Positions 1-13,895 of a DNA stretch of 64,000 nt are shown here, piece by piece. Positions within the stretch are counted from its first letter, which is position 1, and each line of letters starts with the position of its first letter. The stretch is from NCBI GenBank assembly GCA_902627055.1, contig CACOHS010000003.1, positions 1 to 64,000 of the forward strand, read 5' to 3'. Origin of the DNA: an uncultured SAR86 cluster bacterium. Its GTDB lineage: Bacteria; Pseudomonadota; Gammaproteobacteria; Magnimaribacterales; D2472. The notes under the pieces were generated by a model. It searched no databases, had not been told where the DNA came from, and saw only the letters and a program-made list of their open reading frames with translations. A program made the position numbers and the translations under genes.

Positions 1-40
1 GCCTTGGTCTTCAGGTGGTATAGATGAGGTAAAAAGATGA
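1..40 (+). CDS. yidD: C-terminal end of YidD (membrane protein insertion efficiency factor), truncated by window start
   Basis: Frame reads PWSSGGIDEVKR-stop; TGA at 38-40 overlaps the yidC ATG; typical YidD tail and synteny. Confidence 0.75.
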   Translation, partial: PWSSGGIDEVKR

Positions 41-1587
41 ATTGGAGGTATATTTACATAGCTTCTGTGGTTTGTTTATCCTATGTTTTGTTTTTATCCT
101 GGAACGCTGAAAAGGAAATCAAACAAGAGGTTGCTGAGGCAACCGCCATAAGCCTAAATAAAAGCGAACGGGTTTTGCCTGTTGGAGAGTCTGAAGACTT
201 TGTTGAGATAGAAAACAGCAAATTGGTTGTTAAGATAAGCCCCGTTACCGGAAAAATTTGGGAGGCTAGGCTTAAAGAGCACACCTATCTTAATAATGAT
301 GCCTCTTTGGGTGTAAGATTATTTGGTTTTGATAATGCCTCTGGTTTTAAGTTCTATCTAAATAGTGGTTTTGCCTCTGAGGATCAAAAGTTTGAGGTTG
401 TGAGCATTCAACCTTCATCGGTCGAGCTTATGTCGATTGATGGGAATGTTAATAAAAATATTTCTCTTAAAGCAGATGATTATGAGTTGTTAATAAAGGA
501 TGTTTGGTCTGGGGATCTTCCTGTTGATTTGCCGACCCCATATATTGCAATGTATAGAACAGATGGGAGGGCGCTTGATACTAGGGATAACTTTTTTGAA
601 AATAGCTCTTACACAGGGGTTGCTTTTAATACACCAGACGAGCCATATGCAAATAGCAGACTAAGGTCTATTGATGAAAGGATAGAATATTTTCAACGTG
701 GTGGTTGGGTTGCCTTTATACAAAAATATTTTATGGCAGCAATTTTAACTCCCCCAGAAAGGGTGCAAGCATTGATTGCGCTTCCTCCTTCTCCTGACTC
801 AGATACATATGTAATGGGGGCTATGTCTCGGGAGGTGAAAGCAAAAGATCTTATATCTGGAATAGATCATAGGGTTTTTCTTGGGCCTAAAGTTCGCTCT
901 GACTTAATGGGTCGAGCGTCTGATCTAGAGCTTACAATTGACATGGGTTGGTTTTGGTTTTTGGCGCAGCCCCTGATGATGTTATTGAGTATGATAAATG
1001 CATTGGTTGGCAATTGGGGCATCTCAATATTATTACTAACGCTCATGGTTAAACTCTTGATGTGGCCACTTTCAGCGAAAGGGTTCTCCAGCATGGCGAA
1101 GATGAGAACAGCACAACCCAAATTAAAAGAGATACAAGAAAGGTATAAAGACGACAGGGCAAAACTTGGAACCGAGATGATGGCGTTATATAAAAAAGAA
1201 GGGATAAATCCAGCTGGCGGTTGTTTTCCACTGTTTCTGCAAATGCCAGTTTTTATAGCTTTCTTTTTTTGTTTAAGAGAAAGCGTTGAGTTGAGACATG
1301 AATCATTTTTTTTCTGGATACAAGATTTATCAGCGCCTGACCCATTTTTTATTTTGCCGGTTTTGTTTGCTGCACTTATGTACCTAACCCAACAACTTAA
1401 CCCCCAGCCTCCTGGCATGGATCCTACGCAAGCACAGATTATGAAATTTATGCCTGTTATGATTGCTGTTATTTTTGTAATTATGCCAGCTGGTCTCGTT
1501 TTGTATTCTGTTGCAAATAGCGCAATATCTCTTGTTCAACAAAGGGCGATGTATAAAAAATTTGGCGCCCCTAGCTCAACTGTATAA
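37..1587 (+). CDS. yidC: Membrane protein insertase YidC
   Basis: 516 aa ORF; conserved C-terminal insertase region (KMRTAQPKLKEIQERYKDD, GGCFPLFLQMPVFIAFF); synteny with mnmE. Confidence 0.97.
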   Translation: MNWRYIYIASVVCLSYVLFLSWNAEKEIKQEVAEATAISLNKSERVLPVGESEDFVEIENSKLVVKISPVTGKIWEARLKEHTYLNNDASLGVRLFGFDNASGFKFYLNSGFASEDQKFEVVSIQPSSVELMSIDGNVNKNISLKADDYELLIKDVWSGDLPVDLPTPYIAMYRTDGRALDTRDNFFENSSYTGVAFNTPDEPYANSRLRSIDERIEYFQRGGWVAFIQKYFMAAILTPPERVQALIALPPSPDSDTYVMGAMSREVKAKDLISGIDHRVFLGPKVRSDLMGRASDLELTIDMGWFWFLAQPLMMLLSMINALVGNWGISILLLTLMVKLLMWPLSAKGFSSMAKMRTAQPKLKEIQERYKDDRAKLGTEMMALYKKEGINPAGGCFPLFLQMPVFIAFFFCLRESVELRHESFFFWIQDLSAPDPFFILPVLFAALMYLTQQLNPQPPGMDPTQAQIMKFMPVMIAVIFVIMPAGLVLYSVANSAISLVQQRAMYKKFGAPSSTV

Positions 1588-1589
1588 TT

Positions 1590-2897
1590 TTGATTTTTGC
1601 ACTTGCAACTCCGGTAGCTCAATCTGCTATAGGTGTATTTAGGCTCTCTGGTCCGGGTTGTTGTGAAATAATTAACGGGGCGCTCAACAAACCTGTTTCC
1701 ATTTATCGAAAGGTATTTCAAAGAGATGTTATTTGGGACGGGGCTCTTGTCGACAGGTGTTCGATAGTCTTTTATTCAGCTCCAAGTAGTTACACCGGGG
1801 AAGATTCTGTTGAGGTGTTTTGTCATGGAGGGCTTTCTGTAATTAAGTCCTTAAGTGGTGTTTTTCTTGGTCTCGGTTTTAGGGAGGCAGAGCCTGGTGA
1901 GTTTTCACGAATTGCCTTTGAGAACGGAAAGCTTTCGTTAAACGAAGCTGAGGCAGTTGTGGATCTTATTCATTCCGAAGATGAAAGCAGAAGGCTTCTT
2001 TCTTCAGAAGCGGTTGCTGGCAAGTTAAGCAATATGATAAAAGGCCTGGGCGATGAGGTTGATGCATTAAGGGTTTATATAGAGGGAAGTATAGATTTTT
2101 CTGATGAGGATTATGATTTTATTTCTGAGGGCTCGGTAGCTGAAAAGTTAATTGGGGTTAGGTCCTCATTGTTAGGTTTGATTGACTCTTCGTTAGTATC
2201 AACCAAAAAACTTACTAAAAACAGGGTTTTGTTTCTTGGTCCTCCTAACACCGGCAAGTCTTCTTTGTTTAATAGGATGCTTGGTTTTGAGAGGGCTCTT
2301 GTTTCAAATGTGCCCGGCACTACTAGAGACCTGATAGATTCAGAGATTTTTTATAACAGTATAAATATGGAGCTGGTTGATTCCGCTGGTATAAGAGAGA
2401 CTGATGATTTAATCGAGGCAAGGGGTGTTGCCCGATCTCAAGATGAGGTTAGCGATTCGGTATTGGTTTTGGTTGTTTTAGATTACCTTACTGAAGATCT
2501 TGCTAAAAATTTCGCATCAATTTTGGATAAAAAAAATCATCTGTTTGTTTTTAATAAATCAGATGAAAAACCTCCAAGCCAAACCTATGATTGTATTGTG
2601 TCAGCAAAGTCGGGTGAGGGTATTCAAGAATTAAAAAAATTAATTTTTAATTCTATTCAAAACAATAACGAAGGCTCTAAAAAAACCTTTATCATTAGAG
2701 AGCGACACCTTGTTTTATTTCAATCGGCCTTATCGAACCTTGATACCTGTATAGAAAAGATTTCAAAAGAAAGCGACGTTGAACTTGCAGCTGAAGATCT
2801 AAAAATGGTGCGGTCTTCTTTTGACGAGTTCCTGGGTGTTAAATATCCAGATGATTTATTGGGCGATATTTTTAATGATTTCTGTATAGGTAAGTAG
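1590..2897 (+). CDS. mnmE: tRNA modification GTPase MnmE (TTG start)
   Basis: G1 GPPNTGKSSLFN, DSAGIRETDD, C-terminal FCIGK. Confidence 0.97.
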   Translation: MIFALATPVAQSAIGVFRLSGPGCCEIINGALNKPVSIYRKVFQRDVIWDGALVDRCSIVFYSAPSSYTGEDSVEVFCHGGLSVIKSLSGVFLGLGFREAEPGEFSRIAFENGKLSLNEAEAVVDLIHSEDESRRLLSSEAVAGKLSNMIKGLGDEVDALRVYIEGSIDFSDEDYDFISEGSVAEKLIGVRSSLLGLIDSSLVSTKKLTKNRVLFLGPPNTGKSSLFNRMLGFERALVSNVPGTTRDLIDSEIFYNSINMELVDSAGIRETDDLIEARGVARSQDEVSDSVLVLVVLDYLTEDLAKNFASILDKKNHLFVFNKSDEKPPSQTYDCIVSAKSGEGIQELKKLIFNSIQNNNEGSKKTFIIRERHLVLFQSALSNLDTCIEKISKESDVELAAEDLKMVRSSFDEFLGVKYPDDLLGDIFNDFCIGK

Positions 2898-2903
2898 ATT
2901 AAA

Positions 2904-2946
2904 TGTGGAAAATTTGTGATTAATTTTTTTGTCTTTTTTATCCACA
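2904..2946. promoter_or_regulatory. DnaA-box-like pair in the mnmE-mnmG intergenic region
   Basis: TTATCCACA at 2938-2946 (perfect) and TGTGGAAAA at 2904-2912 (reverse complement TTTTCCACA, fits TTWTNCACA). Confidence 0.5.
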
Positions 2947-3063
2947 AGTTATTTAATAAATGGTTACAGTTTATGAGTTTAGGTTTACATAATTTATTAA
3001 TGCTTGAATCGCTTTTGAGGAAAGGACGCGCTCATTTTATCAACAGAAAAAAGCTTCTTAATA

Positions 3064-3090
3064 ATAACAACAATAATATATTGTTGTTAT
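3064..3090. repeat. Perfect 12-bp AT-rich inverted repeat just upstream of mnmG
   Basis: ATAACAACAATA-ATA-TATTGTTGTTAT. Confidence 0.85.
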
Positions 3091-3105
3091 AACATTATTA
3101 TATAT

Positions 3106-4923
3106 ATGTTTGATGTAATAGTAATTGGTGGAGGTCATGCTGGTGTTGAAGCTGCACATGCGGTTTATAGGCAAGGCCTTAACTGCTGTCTGGTTACTTT
3201 TAAAACTGAAACTATAGGTCAAATGTCTTGCAATCCAGCCATTGGGGGCCTGGGAAAATCTCACCTAGTTAGAGAGGTTGATGCTTTGGGTGGAATTATG
3301 GCTCAAGCTACAGATTGCTCAGGTATTCAATCAAGAACCCTTAACACTAGAAAAGGTTTTGCAGTTCAGGCTCTTCGAGTTCAATGTGATAGAGATAAGT
3401 ATAAAAAATCCATACAGGAACTCTTGTTGAATACAAACATCACCATCAAAGAGGGAGAAGTGGTAGATATTATACTTGAGAAAAATACTATTCTCGGAGT
3501 TGAATTAAGATCTGGCGAAAAAATCAACTCAGCTAAAACCATTTTAACTACAGGCACATTCTTAAACGGAGTGATGTATAAAGGTGACGAGAAGATTTCA
3601 GGAGGCCGTGTTGGAGACAGCACATCAATACCTTTGTCGGAAAAACTCTATGATTTAAAACTACCCATGGGAAGACTTAAAACAGGAACACCTGCCAGAA
3701 TAAAACTTTCTAGCATCGACTTAAAACTTATGGAAGAACAACCGGGTGACAAAAACCCACCTCCAATGTCTATTCTTCAACCGCCTCAAACAACCCTTCC
3801 GCAGATCTCCTGTTATATAACAAGGACCAACAAAAAAACCCATAAAATCATTTCAGACAACACCCACCTATCTGCAATGTATTCTGGAAAAATTTCTGGA
3901 ATAGGGCCCAGATACTGTCCATCTATAGAGGATAAAATTAACAAGTTTAGCGAAAAAGACAGCCATCAAATTTTTATAGAGCCCGAGGGCCTAGATAAAG
4001 ATCTTGTTTATCCAAACGGCATTTCCACAAGCTTGCCCACTTCAGCACAAAAAGAATTTGTAGAGTCTATTCAGGGGATGGAAAATTGCATAATAGAAGA
4101 ATATGGCTACGCCGTAGAATATGACTTTATTGATCCCAGGTCATTAAAACCAACACTTGAAACAAAATTTATAAAGAACCTGTATCTCGCAGGTCAAATA
4201 AATGGCACAACCGGATACGAAGAGGCAGCAGCACAAGGTCTTGTTGCGGGTATTAATGCTGCTCAAAACATTCTTAACAAACCCGATGTAGTATTTGATA
4301 GAAGTGAAGCATATATAGGTGTTTTAATAGATGACTTAACGCTTCATGGCGTTACAGAGCCATACAGAATGTTTACAAGCAGAGCAGAGTTCCGCCTTAT
4401 GCTTTCCCAAGATACCGCATGCCAGAGACTTACTGAAAAGGGCTACTCGCTTGGTTTGATTAAGGAAAAAACATTTGGCGCTTACTTGGAAAAAGAAAAA
4501 GAATATCAAGACTTTCTAAAACAAATCAAAAGAACAAAAACAACACATAACAACAAACCCACAACCGGAGAAGACTTACTTAAAAGAACCGACCTCAACC
4601 CTAACGAAATTAAACTGCTTCTAAAAATTTCCAAGGATAAAGAAGAGTTTTTTAAAAGAGCAGCTAATGAAATTAAATACAGCGGCTATATTGCAAAACA
4701 AAAAAGAGAAGTCGAAAGCTCTAAAAAGAACGAAACAGTTTTGATACCAAGCAACATCAACTACTCCAGTATTAAAGGCCTCTCAAACGAAGTTGTTGAA
4801 AAACTAATTAAACACAAACCATCAACCCTGGGTCAAGCCAGCAGATTAGAGGGCGTAACACCCGCAGCAACAAACTTAATTGCAATTACTATTAAGAAGA
4901 ATCAATTGCTCGAGAAGGCATAA
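3106..4923 (+). CDS. mnmG: tRNA uridine-5-carboxymethylaminomethyl modification enzyme MnmG (GidA)
   Basis: [15 protein letters not shown] motif, [22 protein letters not shown]. Confidence 0.98.
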   Translation: MFDVIVIGGGHAGVEAAHAVYRQGLNCCLVTFKTETIGQMSCNPAIGGLGKSHLVREVDALGGIMAQATDCSGIQSRTLNTRKGFAVQALRVQCDRDKYKKSIQELLLNTNITIKEGEVVDIILEKNTILGVELRSGEKINSAKTILTTGTFLNGVMYKGDEKISGGRVGDSTSIPLSEKLYDLKLPMGRLKTGTPARIKLSSIDLKLMEEQPGDKNPPPMSILQPPQTTLPQISCYITRTNKKTHKIISDNTHLSAMYSGKISGIGPRYCPSIEDKINKFSEKDSHQIFIEPEGLDKDLVYPNGISTSLPTSAQKEFVESIQGMENCIIEEYGYAVEYDFIDPRSLKPTLETKFIKNLYLAGQINGTTGYEEAAAQGLVAGINAAQNILNKPDVVFDRSEAYIGVLIDDLTLHGVTEPYRMFTSRAEFRLMLSQDTACQRLTEKGYSLGLIKEKTFGAYLEKEKEYQDFLKQIKRTKTTHNNKPTTGEDLLKRTDLNPNEIKLLLKISKDKEEFFKRAANEIKYSGYIAKQKREVESSKKNETVLIPSNINYSSIKGLSNEVVEKLIKHKPSTLGQASRLEGVTPAATNLIAITIKKNQLLEKA

Positions 4924-5512
4924 TCAAATCAAAAACCAGAGAAAAACAAACGAACTCATCAAAACTTTTATTGAAGAAATTTTAAGGTTTAACAAAGCCC
5001 ACAACATAGTTGGACGCTCAACAGAATCGGAAATAAGCCTTTTAGATGTTATCGACTGCGAATCAATTCTTCCACATACAAAATCTGCAACAAACTTATT
5101 AGATATTGGGAGCGGAGCAGGTCTGCCAGGCATAATAATAGCCATACACCAACCCCAAACCGAAGTAACCATGTCTGAAAAAAACAAAAAGAAGGCATAC
5201 TTTATTAAAAAGACAATTCGAACCCTGCAACTCGCGAATGCAAAGATCCTCGATGAGGCCATAACACCAAAACTAATTACAGAAAATAAGTTTGATGTTG
5301 TTACAGCTAGAGCCCTAGCATCTGCGTCTAAAATAATTAAGATGTCAAAACATCTTTTATCCAAAAAAGGAAAGTTCCTTCTTATGAAGGGGGCGCTAGA
5401 AAAAATAAATGTAGAGGTTGCCCAGCTGGAAAATAATACATACTCTTATACTATCCACAAAACAAAAAACACAGAAACCAATAGACATATTTTAGAAATA
5501 ACACAAAAATGA
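4880..5512 (+). CDS. rsmG: 16S rRNA (guanine527-N7)-methyltransferase RsmG
   Basis: [15 protein letters not shown] motif; overlaps mnmG 3' end as usual. Confidence 0.93.
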   Translation: MQLLLRRINCSRRHNQIKNQRKTNELIKTFIEEILRFNKAHNIVGRSTESEISLLDVIDCESILPHTKSATNLLDIGSGAGLPGIIIAIHQPQTEVTMSEKNKKKAYFIKKTIRTLQLANAKILDEAITPKLITENKFDVVTARALASASKIIKMSKHLLSKKGKFLLMKGALEKINVEVAQLENNTYSYTIHKTKNTETNRHILEITQK

Positions 5513-6264
5513 AACACATAATCGCTATAGCCAATCAAAAAGGCGGTGTTGGAAAAACAACAACAGCAGTGAACCTAGCCGCAGCGCTCGCAGCAACAAA
5601 AAGAAAGGTTTTATTGATAGATCTCGATCCTCAAGGAAATGCAAGCACAGCAGCAGGAGCCCCCAAAAATGAAAAAACCTTATTTCAAATTTATTCTCAA
5701 AACCTAGATATCGAAGAACACATAATCAAATCTCCAAGTGGATATGATGTTGTGCCAGGCGGGGAAAACCTTATAGCTCTAGAGGTTTATATAAGAAATG
5801 AAGGAAAACAGGGGGAGTTAAAAAAACAACTGGCACCCCTGGACTATGAATTCGTCATCATAGACACACCACCTTCACTAAACCAATTAACGCTGGAGTC
5901 TCTTTTTGCTGCTACAGCAACACTTATACCCCTCCAATGTGAATACTATTCTTTAGAGGGAATCTCATCACTAATTAATACAATTAACACACTCAAAAAC
6001 AAAAACCTCACAAATAATAGGGTGTTCGGGATTATTAGAACCATGGTAGATATGCGTAACAACCTGGCCAAAGAGGTTTCTGAGGAGTTGGAAAAACATT
6101 TCTCTGCATTGGTTTTTAACACCCTTATACCAAGAAATGTTAAATTAGCTGAAGCACCAAGCCATGGAACTTCGGCTATACAATATATGCCATCCTCGTT
6201 TGGTGCTAAGGCTTATTTGGCCCTAGCAGGTGAACTTATCAGGAGAATAGAAGGTGGCAGATAA
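5509..6264 (+). CDS. parA: Chromosome partitioning ATPase ParA
   Basis: QKGGVGKTTTAVNLA Walker motif; synteny. Confidence 0.96.
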   Translation: MKHIIAIANQKGGVGKTTTAVNLAAALAATKRKVLLIDLDPQGNASTAAGAPKNEKTLFQIYSQNLDIEEHIIKSPSGYDVVPGGENLIALEVYIRNEGKQGELKKQLAPLDYEFVIIDTPPSLNQLTLESLFAATATLIPLQCEYYSLEGISSLINTINTLKNKNLTNNRVFGIIRTMVDMRNNLAKEVSEELEKHFSALVFNTLIPRNVKLAEAPSHGTSAIQYMPSSFGAKAYLALAGELIRRIEGGR

Positions 6265-7096
6265 AATATTAAATACAGGCCTAGACGCCCTTCTAGGTGA
6301 TGTTGCGGCCCCAAACAAACAATCCATCAAAGAGATTGATCTCACCCAAATTAAACCCAACCGTTTTCAGCCGCGGCAGTCTTTTGATGAACAGAAAATA
6401 ACAGAGCTAGCTCAATCTATTGCAAAGCACGGTATCCTCTCACCAATTCTGGTTCGAGAAACTGGCGCAGGTGGATTTGAATTAATTGCAGGCGAAAGAC
6501 GATTAAGAGCGGCGAAACAAGCAGGGCTTCAAACTGCCCCATGTATGGTTGATTCTGCCGAAGATCAACTTTCACTAGAGCTTGCGTTAATTGAAAATCT
6601 TCAACGCGAAGACTTAAACCCAATTGAAGAAGCCAGGGGTTATGACAGGCTTAAAAGAGAGTTTTCCCTAACACAAGATAAAATTGCTGAAGTGACAGGA
6701 AAGGCTCGTAGCTCTGTGGCCAACTCAATAAGATTGTTAAATCTTCCCGCTTCTATTATTGATCTTTTGTATGCCGGTGAGCTGGAAAAAGGCCACGCTA
6801 AAATTCTTGCATCCATGGATCCCAAAGAAGCAACCGAACTTGCACAAAAGATTGTTTCATTGGGCATGACTGTTAAAGATACAGCGACCTCAACCAAAAC
6901 CAGCGCAACAAAAAACAAGACAAAAACAAAAAATAGAGACTTATTAAATATTGAAGAAGAGCTCTCTGAAAACATTGGACACAAGACGCAAATTGAGCAA
7001 CAAACAGCTTCAAAAGGCAAAATATCTATTTCATACACTTCAAAAGACGAAAGAGAGTCTATTATCAACAAATTATTAAAATTAAAGAAAAATTAA
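6254..7096 (+). CDS. parB: Chromosome partitioning protein ParB
   Basis: IKPNRFQPR, ELIAGERRLRAAK, ENLQREDLNPIEEA. Confidence 0.96.
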   Translation: MADKILNTGLDALLGDVAAPNKQSIKEIDLTQIKPNRFQPRQSFDEQKITELAQSIAKHGILSPILVRETGAGGFELIAGERRLRAAKQAGLQTAPCMVDSAEDQLSLELALIENLQREDLNPIEEARGYDRLKREFSLTQDKIAEVTGKARSSVANSIRLLNLPASIIDLLYAGELEKGHAKILASMDPKEATELAQKIVSLGMTVKDTATSTKTSATKNKTKTKNRDLLNIEEELSENIGHKTQIEQQTASKGKISISYTSKDERESIINKLLKLKKN

Positions 7097-7098
7097 GC

Positions 7099-7127
7099 TT
7101 GTCCTTAAGACTATAAATTTTTATAAT
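7099..7127 (+). promoter_or_regulatory. Candidate sigma70 promoter for the atp operon
   Basis: TTGTCC (7099-7104), 17-bp spacer, TATAAT (7122-7127), upstream of atpI. Confidence 0.55.
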
Positions 7128-7167
7128 CAGCCCCGTAAAAAAACTTACTTAAACTAAAATTATTACT

Positions 7168-8341
<1,174 letters not shown>

Positions 8342-8356
8342 GTCTTTAATTTTTAG

Positions 8357-8593
<237 letters not shown>

Positions 8594-8600
8594 ATAGATA

Positions 8601-9071
8601 ATGAATATTAACGCAACACTCTTAGGCCAGACTTTAGCATTTGTTATTTTTGTAGCAATTTGTTGGAAGTATGTATGGCCTCCTATTATTGCGATAATGG
8701 AAGAAAGAGAGAAGCGTATAGCAGATGGTTTAGAGGCGGCAAAAAAAGCAGATGATTCTCTGGAAGAGGCCCAACTTGCCTTTGATCAAGAGATGAATAA
8801 AGCAAAAGCAGAGGCCGCTGAAATATTAGAAAAAGCCAATTCTAGAGCCTCTCAAATCGTAAATGATGCAACAGCAAAAGCCGAGGCTGAGGCTGAAAAG
8901 ATTTTATCTTCAGCATCCAAAACCATTGAAAACGATGTGAATAAAGCCAAAGAAGAGCTAAGGCAAAAAATGTCAGAACTTATTATTGACACTTCTGAAA
9001 AAATATTGGGCGATGAAATTAGCCCGGAGAAACATCAAGAGTTGCTAAAAAAAGCAGCAGAAGAGTTATAA
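8601..9071 (+). CDS. atpF: F0F1 ATP synthase subunit b
   Basis: N-terminal TM plus long charged helix; operon position. Confidence 0.95.
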   Translation: MNINATLLGQTLAFVIFVAICWKYVWPPIIAIMEEREKRIADGLEAAKKADDSLEEAQLAFDQEMNKAKAEAAEILEKANSRASQIVNDATAKAEAEAEKILSSASKTIENDVNKAKEELRQKMSELIIDTSEKILGDEISPEKHQELLKKAAEEL

Positions 9072-9074
9072 AAA

Positions 9075-9611
9075 ATGATCGAACTGTCTCCACTTGCCAG
9101 ACCATATGCTAAAGCTATTTTCTCAGCAGCTTTAGACGCCGGCAATCATGAGATGGTTGCAAAGGACCTAGCCCTTTTATCTGCAGTTTCCCAAACTAAA
9201 GAGGTTTCTCGTTTGATCGAAGATCCAGAGCTTTCAAAAGAAAAAATTGCCAAAACCATTATAAATTTGGCAGATGGTGAGGTGGGCAGCTTGGCAAATA
9301 AGATGTTGGAGCTTCTTGCGGATAACAAAAGACTTAATCTTATTGAAACAATTAATACAAGTTATCAAGAATTATTAGAGCAACACAACAATACAAGCTC
9401 CATTGTTGTGAATGTTGCGAATCAACCCTCCGAAGATAACAAAAAAGTTATTGTCGAAAAACTTCTTGCAGAGCACGGAGAGGGTTCAAACATAGAATTT
9501 TCGGAAGATCCTTCAATTATGGGCGGTCTATCTATTAAAGTCGGAGATGAAACTCTGGATCTATCCATTAAGGGAAAGGTCAAAAAATTAGTAAATCAAT
9601 TAAATTTTTAA
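9075..9611 (+). CDS. atpH: F0F1 ATP synthase subunit delta
   Basis: ARPYAKAIFSAA; operon position. Confidence 0.95.
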   Translation: MIELSPLARPYAKAIFSAALDAGNHEMVAKDLALLSAVSQTKEVSRLIEDPELSKEKIAKTIINLADGEVGSLANKMLELLADNKRLNLIETINTSYQELLEQHNNTSSIVVNVANQPSEDNKKVIVEKLLAEHGEGSNIEFSEDPSIMGGLSIKVGDETLDLSIKGKVKKLVNQLNF

Positions 9612-9620
9612 GGTGAAAAA

Positions 9621-11165
9621 ATGAGCCAATTAAATCCATCAGAAATTTCCAGTGTATTAAAGGAAAAAATTGCAGGTCTTGATCTTTCTGCAGAAAGAAA
9701 AAATGAGGGCATAATCGTTAGTGTTTCAGACGGGATTGTAAGAATTCATGGTATGGGCGATGTTATGTACGGCGAGCTTATAGAGTTTGAAAATGGTGTT
9801 TTAGGCTTGGCGCTTAATCTCGAGCAAGATTCTGTTGGAGCAGTTGTGTTAGGGGACTATTTGGGACTAATTGAAGGCCAAAAAGCTGTTTGCACAGGAA
9901 GAATTTTAGAGGTTCCAGTGGGCGAAGAGTTATTAGGTAGAGTTGTAGATGCTTTAGGCAATCCTATTGATGGCAAAGGAGAAATTAAAACAGAGATGAC
10001 CGCTCCCGTTGAGGTTGTTGCACCAGGCGTTATTGCAAGACAGTCAGTTGATCAACCAGTTCAAATTGGACTAAAAGCAGTCGATGCAATGGTACCAATT
10101 GGCCGCGGTCAAAGAGAACTTATTATTGGCGATAGACAAACAGGCAAGACTGCTGTTGCGGTTGATGCAATCATTAACCAAAAAGGAACCGGTATCAAAT
10201 GCATATACGTTGCTATTGGTCAAAAACAATCAACTGTAGTCAATGTTGTTAAAAAGCTTGAGGAACATGGTGCACTAGAACATACAATTATTGTTTCAGC
10301 TTCAGCATCTGATCCTGCACCCATGCAATATCTTTCTGCGTATTCAGGGTGCTCAATGGGCGAATATTTCCGAGACAAGGGGGAAGATGCATTGATTGTT
10401 TATGACGATCTTTCTAAACAAGCAGTTGCATATAGACAAGTATCCTTGCTTTTAAAAAGACCTCCAGGAAGAGAGGCTTACCCTGGAGATGTTTTTTATC
10501 TTCATTCAAGATTGTTAGAAAGAGCGGCTAGGGTAAATGCAGACTATGTAGAAAAAGCTACCAACGGAAAAGTTAAAGGCAAAACAGGATCATTAACCGC
10601 TCTCCCAATTATTGAGACACAAGCTGGAGACGTATCAGCTTTTGTTCCAACCAACGTTATATCAATTACTGACGGGCAAATTTTCTTAGAAACTGACCTG
10701 TTTAATTCAGGTATCAGGCCTGCTATTAACCCAGGTATCTCTGTCTCTAGGGTAGGTGGTGCAGCCCAAACCAAGATTATGAAAAAACTTAGTGGTGGGG
10801 TTAGAACTGCGCTCGCTCAATACAGAGAGCTTGCTGCTTTCTCTCAATTTGCATCAGATCTAGATGATGCCACAAAAGCTCAGTTAGCTAGAGGCATTAG
10901 AATCACAGAGCTCATCAAGCAAAAACAATATTCACCGATGAGTGTGGCTCAACAATCGCTTAGTATTTTTGCTGCTGACAGGGGTTATATGGATGATGTT
11001 GAGGTTGAAAAAATAGGCAGTTTTGAAGAGGCATTGCATGGCTACTTCACATCTGAAAAGGCCGACCTTGAAAAAAGTATTAATGAAACAGGCGACTGGA
11101 ATGATGATATTGAAAAACAATTCACCGAGGTTGTTGAACAGTTTAAAAAAACTCAAACATTTTAA
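9621..11165 (+). CDS. atpA: F0F1 ATP synthase subunit alpha
   Basis: [15 protein letters not shown]; full-length. Confidence 0.98.
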   Translation: MSQLNPSEISSVLKEKIAGLDLSAERKNEGIIVSVSDGIVRIHGMGDVMYGELIEFENGVLGLALNLEQDSVGAVVLGDYLGLIEGQKAVCTGRILEVPVGEELLGRVVDALGNPIDGKGEIKTEMTAPVEVVAPGVIARQSVDQPVQIGLKAVDAMVPIGRGQRELIIGDRQTGKTAVAVDAIINQKGTGIKCIYVAIGQKQSTVVNVVKKLEEHGALEHTIIVSASASDPAPMQYLSAYSGCSMGEYFRDKGEDALIVYDDLSKQAVAYRQVSLLLKRPPGREAYPGDVFYLHSRLLERAARVNADYVEKATNGKVKGKTGSLTALPIIETQAGDVSAFVPTNVISITDGQIFLETDLFNSGIRPAINPGISVSRVGGAAQTKIMKKLSGGVRTALAQYRELAAFSQFASDLDDATKAQLARGIRITELIKQKQYSPMSVAQQSLSIFAADRGYMDDVEVEKIGSFEEALHGYFTSEKADLEKSINETGDWNDDIEKQFTEVVEQFKKTQTF

Positions 11166-11175
11166 TTTATAAGTA

Positions 11176-13447
<2,272 letters not shown>

Positions 13448-13450
13448 TTT

Positions 13451-13864
13451 ATGTCTACCATTAAAGTCAGCATAGTTTCATCAAGTGAAGAAATTTATTC
13501 TGGCGAGGGCACTATGGTTTTTGCTACTGGCTCTCTAGGCGAGATAGGCATTGCTCCAGGACACACACCTCTTTTAACTGGCTTAGCCCCAGGACCCGTG
13601 AGAGTTCAAAATGGCGATGATGAAAAAACTTTTTTTTGCTCAGGTGGGTTCATTGAAATACAGCCTGATTTGGTTACTTTCTTATCTGATAGAGCCGAGC
13701 GTGCAGAATCCATGGATGAGGCTGAAGCTATCAAGGCTCAAGAACAAGCAGAAAAAAACATGCATGACAAAGAGTCAGAGTTAGACTACACAAAAGCGGC
13801 TGCGCAGCTTGCCGAAGCAGCTGCAAGAATCAAAACGATTCAAAAATTAAGAAAAAACAAGTAA
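13451..13864 (+). CDS. atpC: F0F1 ATP synthase subunit epsilon
   Basis: GEIGIAPGHTPLLT; operon position. Confidence 0.96.
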   Translation: MSTIKVSIVSSSEEIYSGEGTMVFATGSLGEIGIAPGHTPLLTGLAPGPVRVQNGDDEKTFFCSGGFIEIQPDLVTFLSDRAERAESMDEAEAIKAQEQAEKNMHDKESELDYTKAAAQLAEAAARIKTIQKLRKNK

Positions 13865-13895
13865 GGTACTTGTATAAGCTTAATTCGTCATTACG

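Noticed and set aside
867-1418. Long antisense ORF (183 aa) opposite yidC, and similar antisense ORFs in other genes
   Set aside because: Complementary to strongly conserved coding sequence; no recognisable domains; expected by chance
3000-3105. Interpreting the skew switch as a replication terminus
   Set aside because: The polarity would fit, but no dif-like site was recognised and yidC-mnmE-parAB-atp neighbourhoods are usually origin-proximal
6879-6960. Lys/Thr-rich low-complexity stretch in parB as a frameshift or insertion
   Set aside because: Looks like an ordinary ParB linker; the reading frame continues to a plausible C-terminal domain
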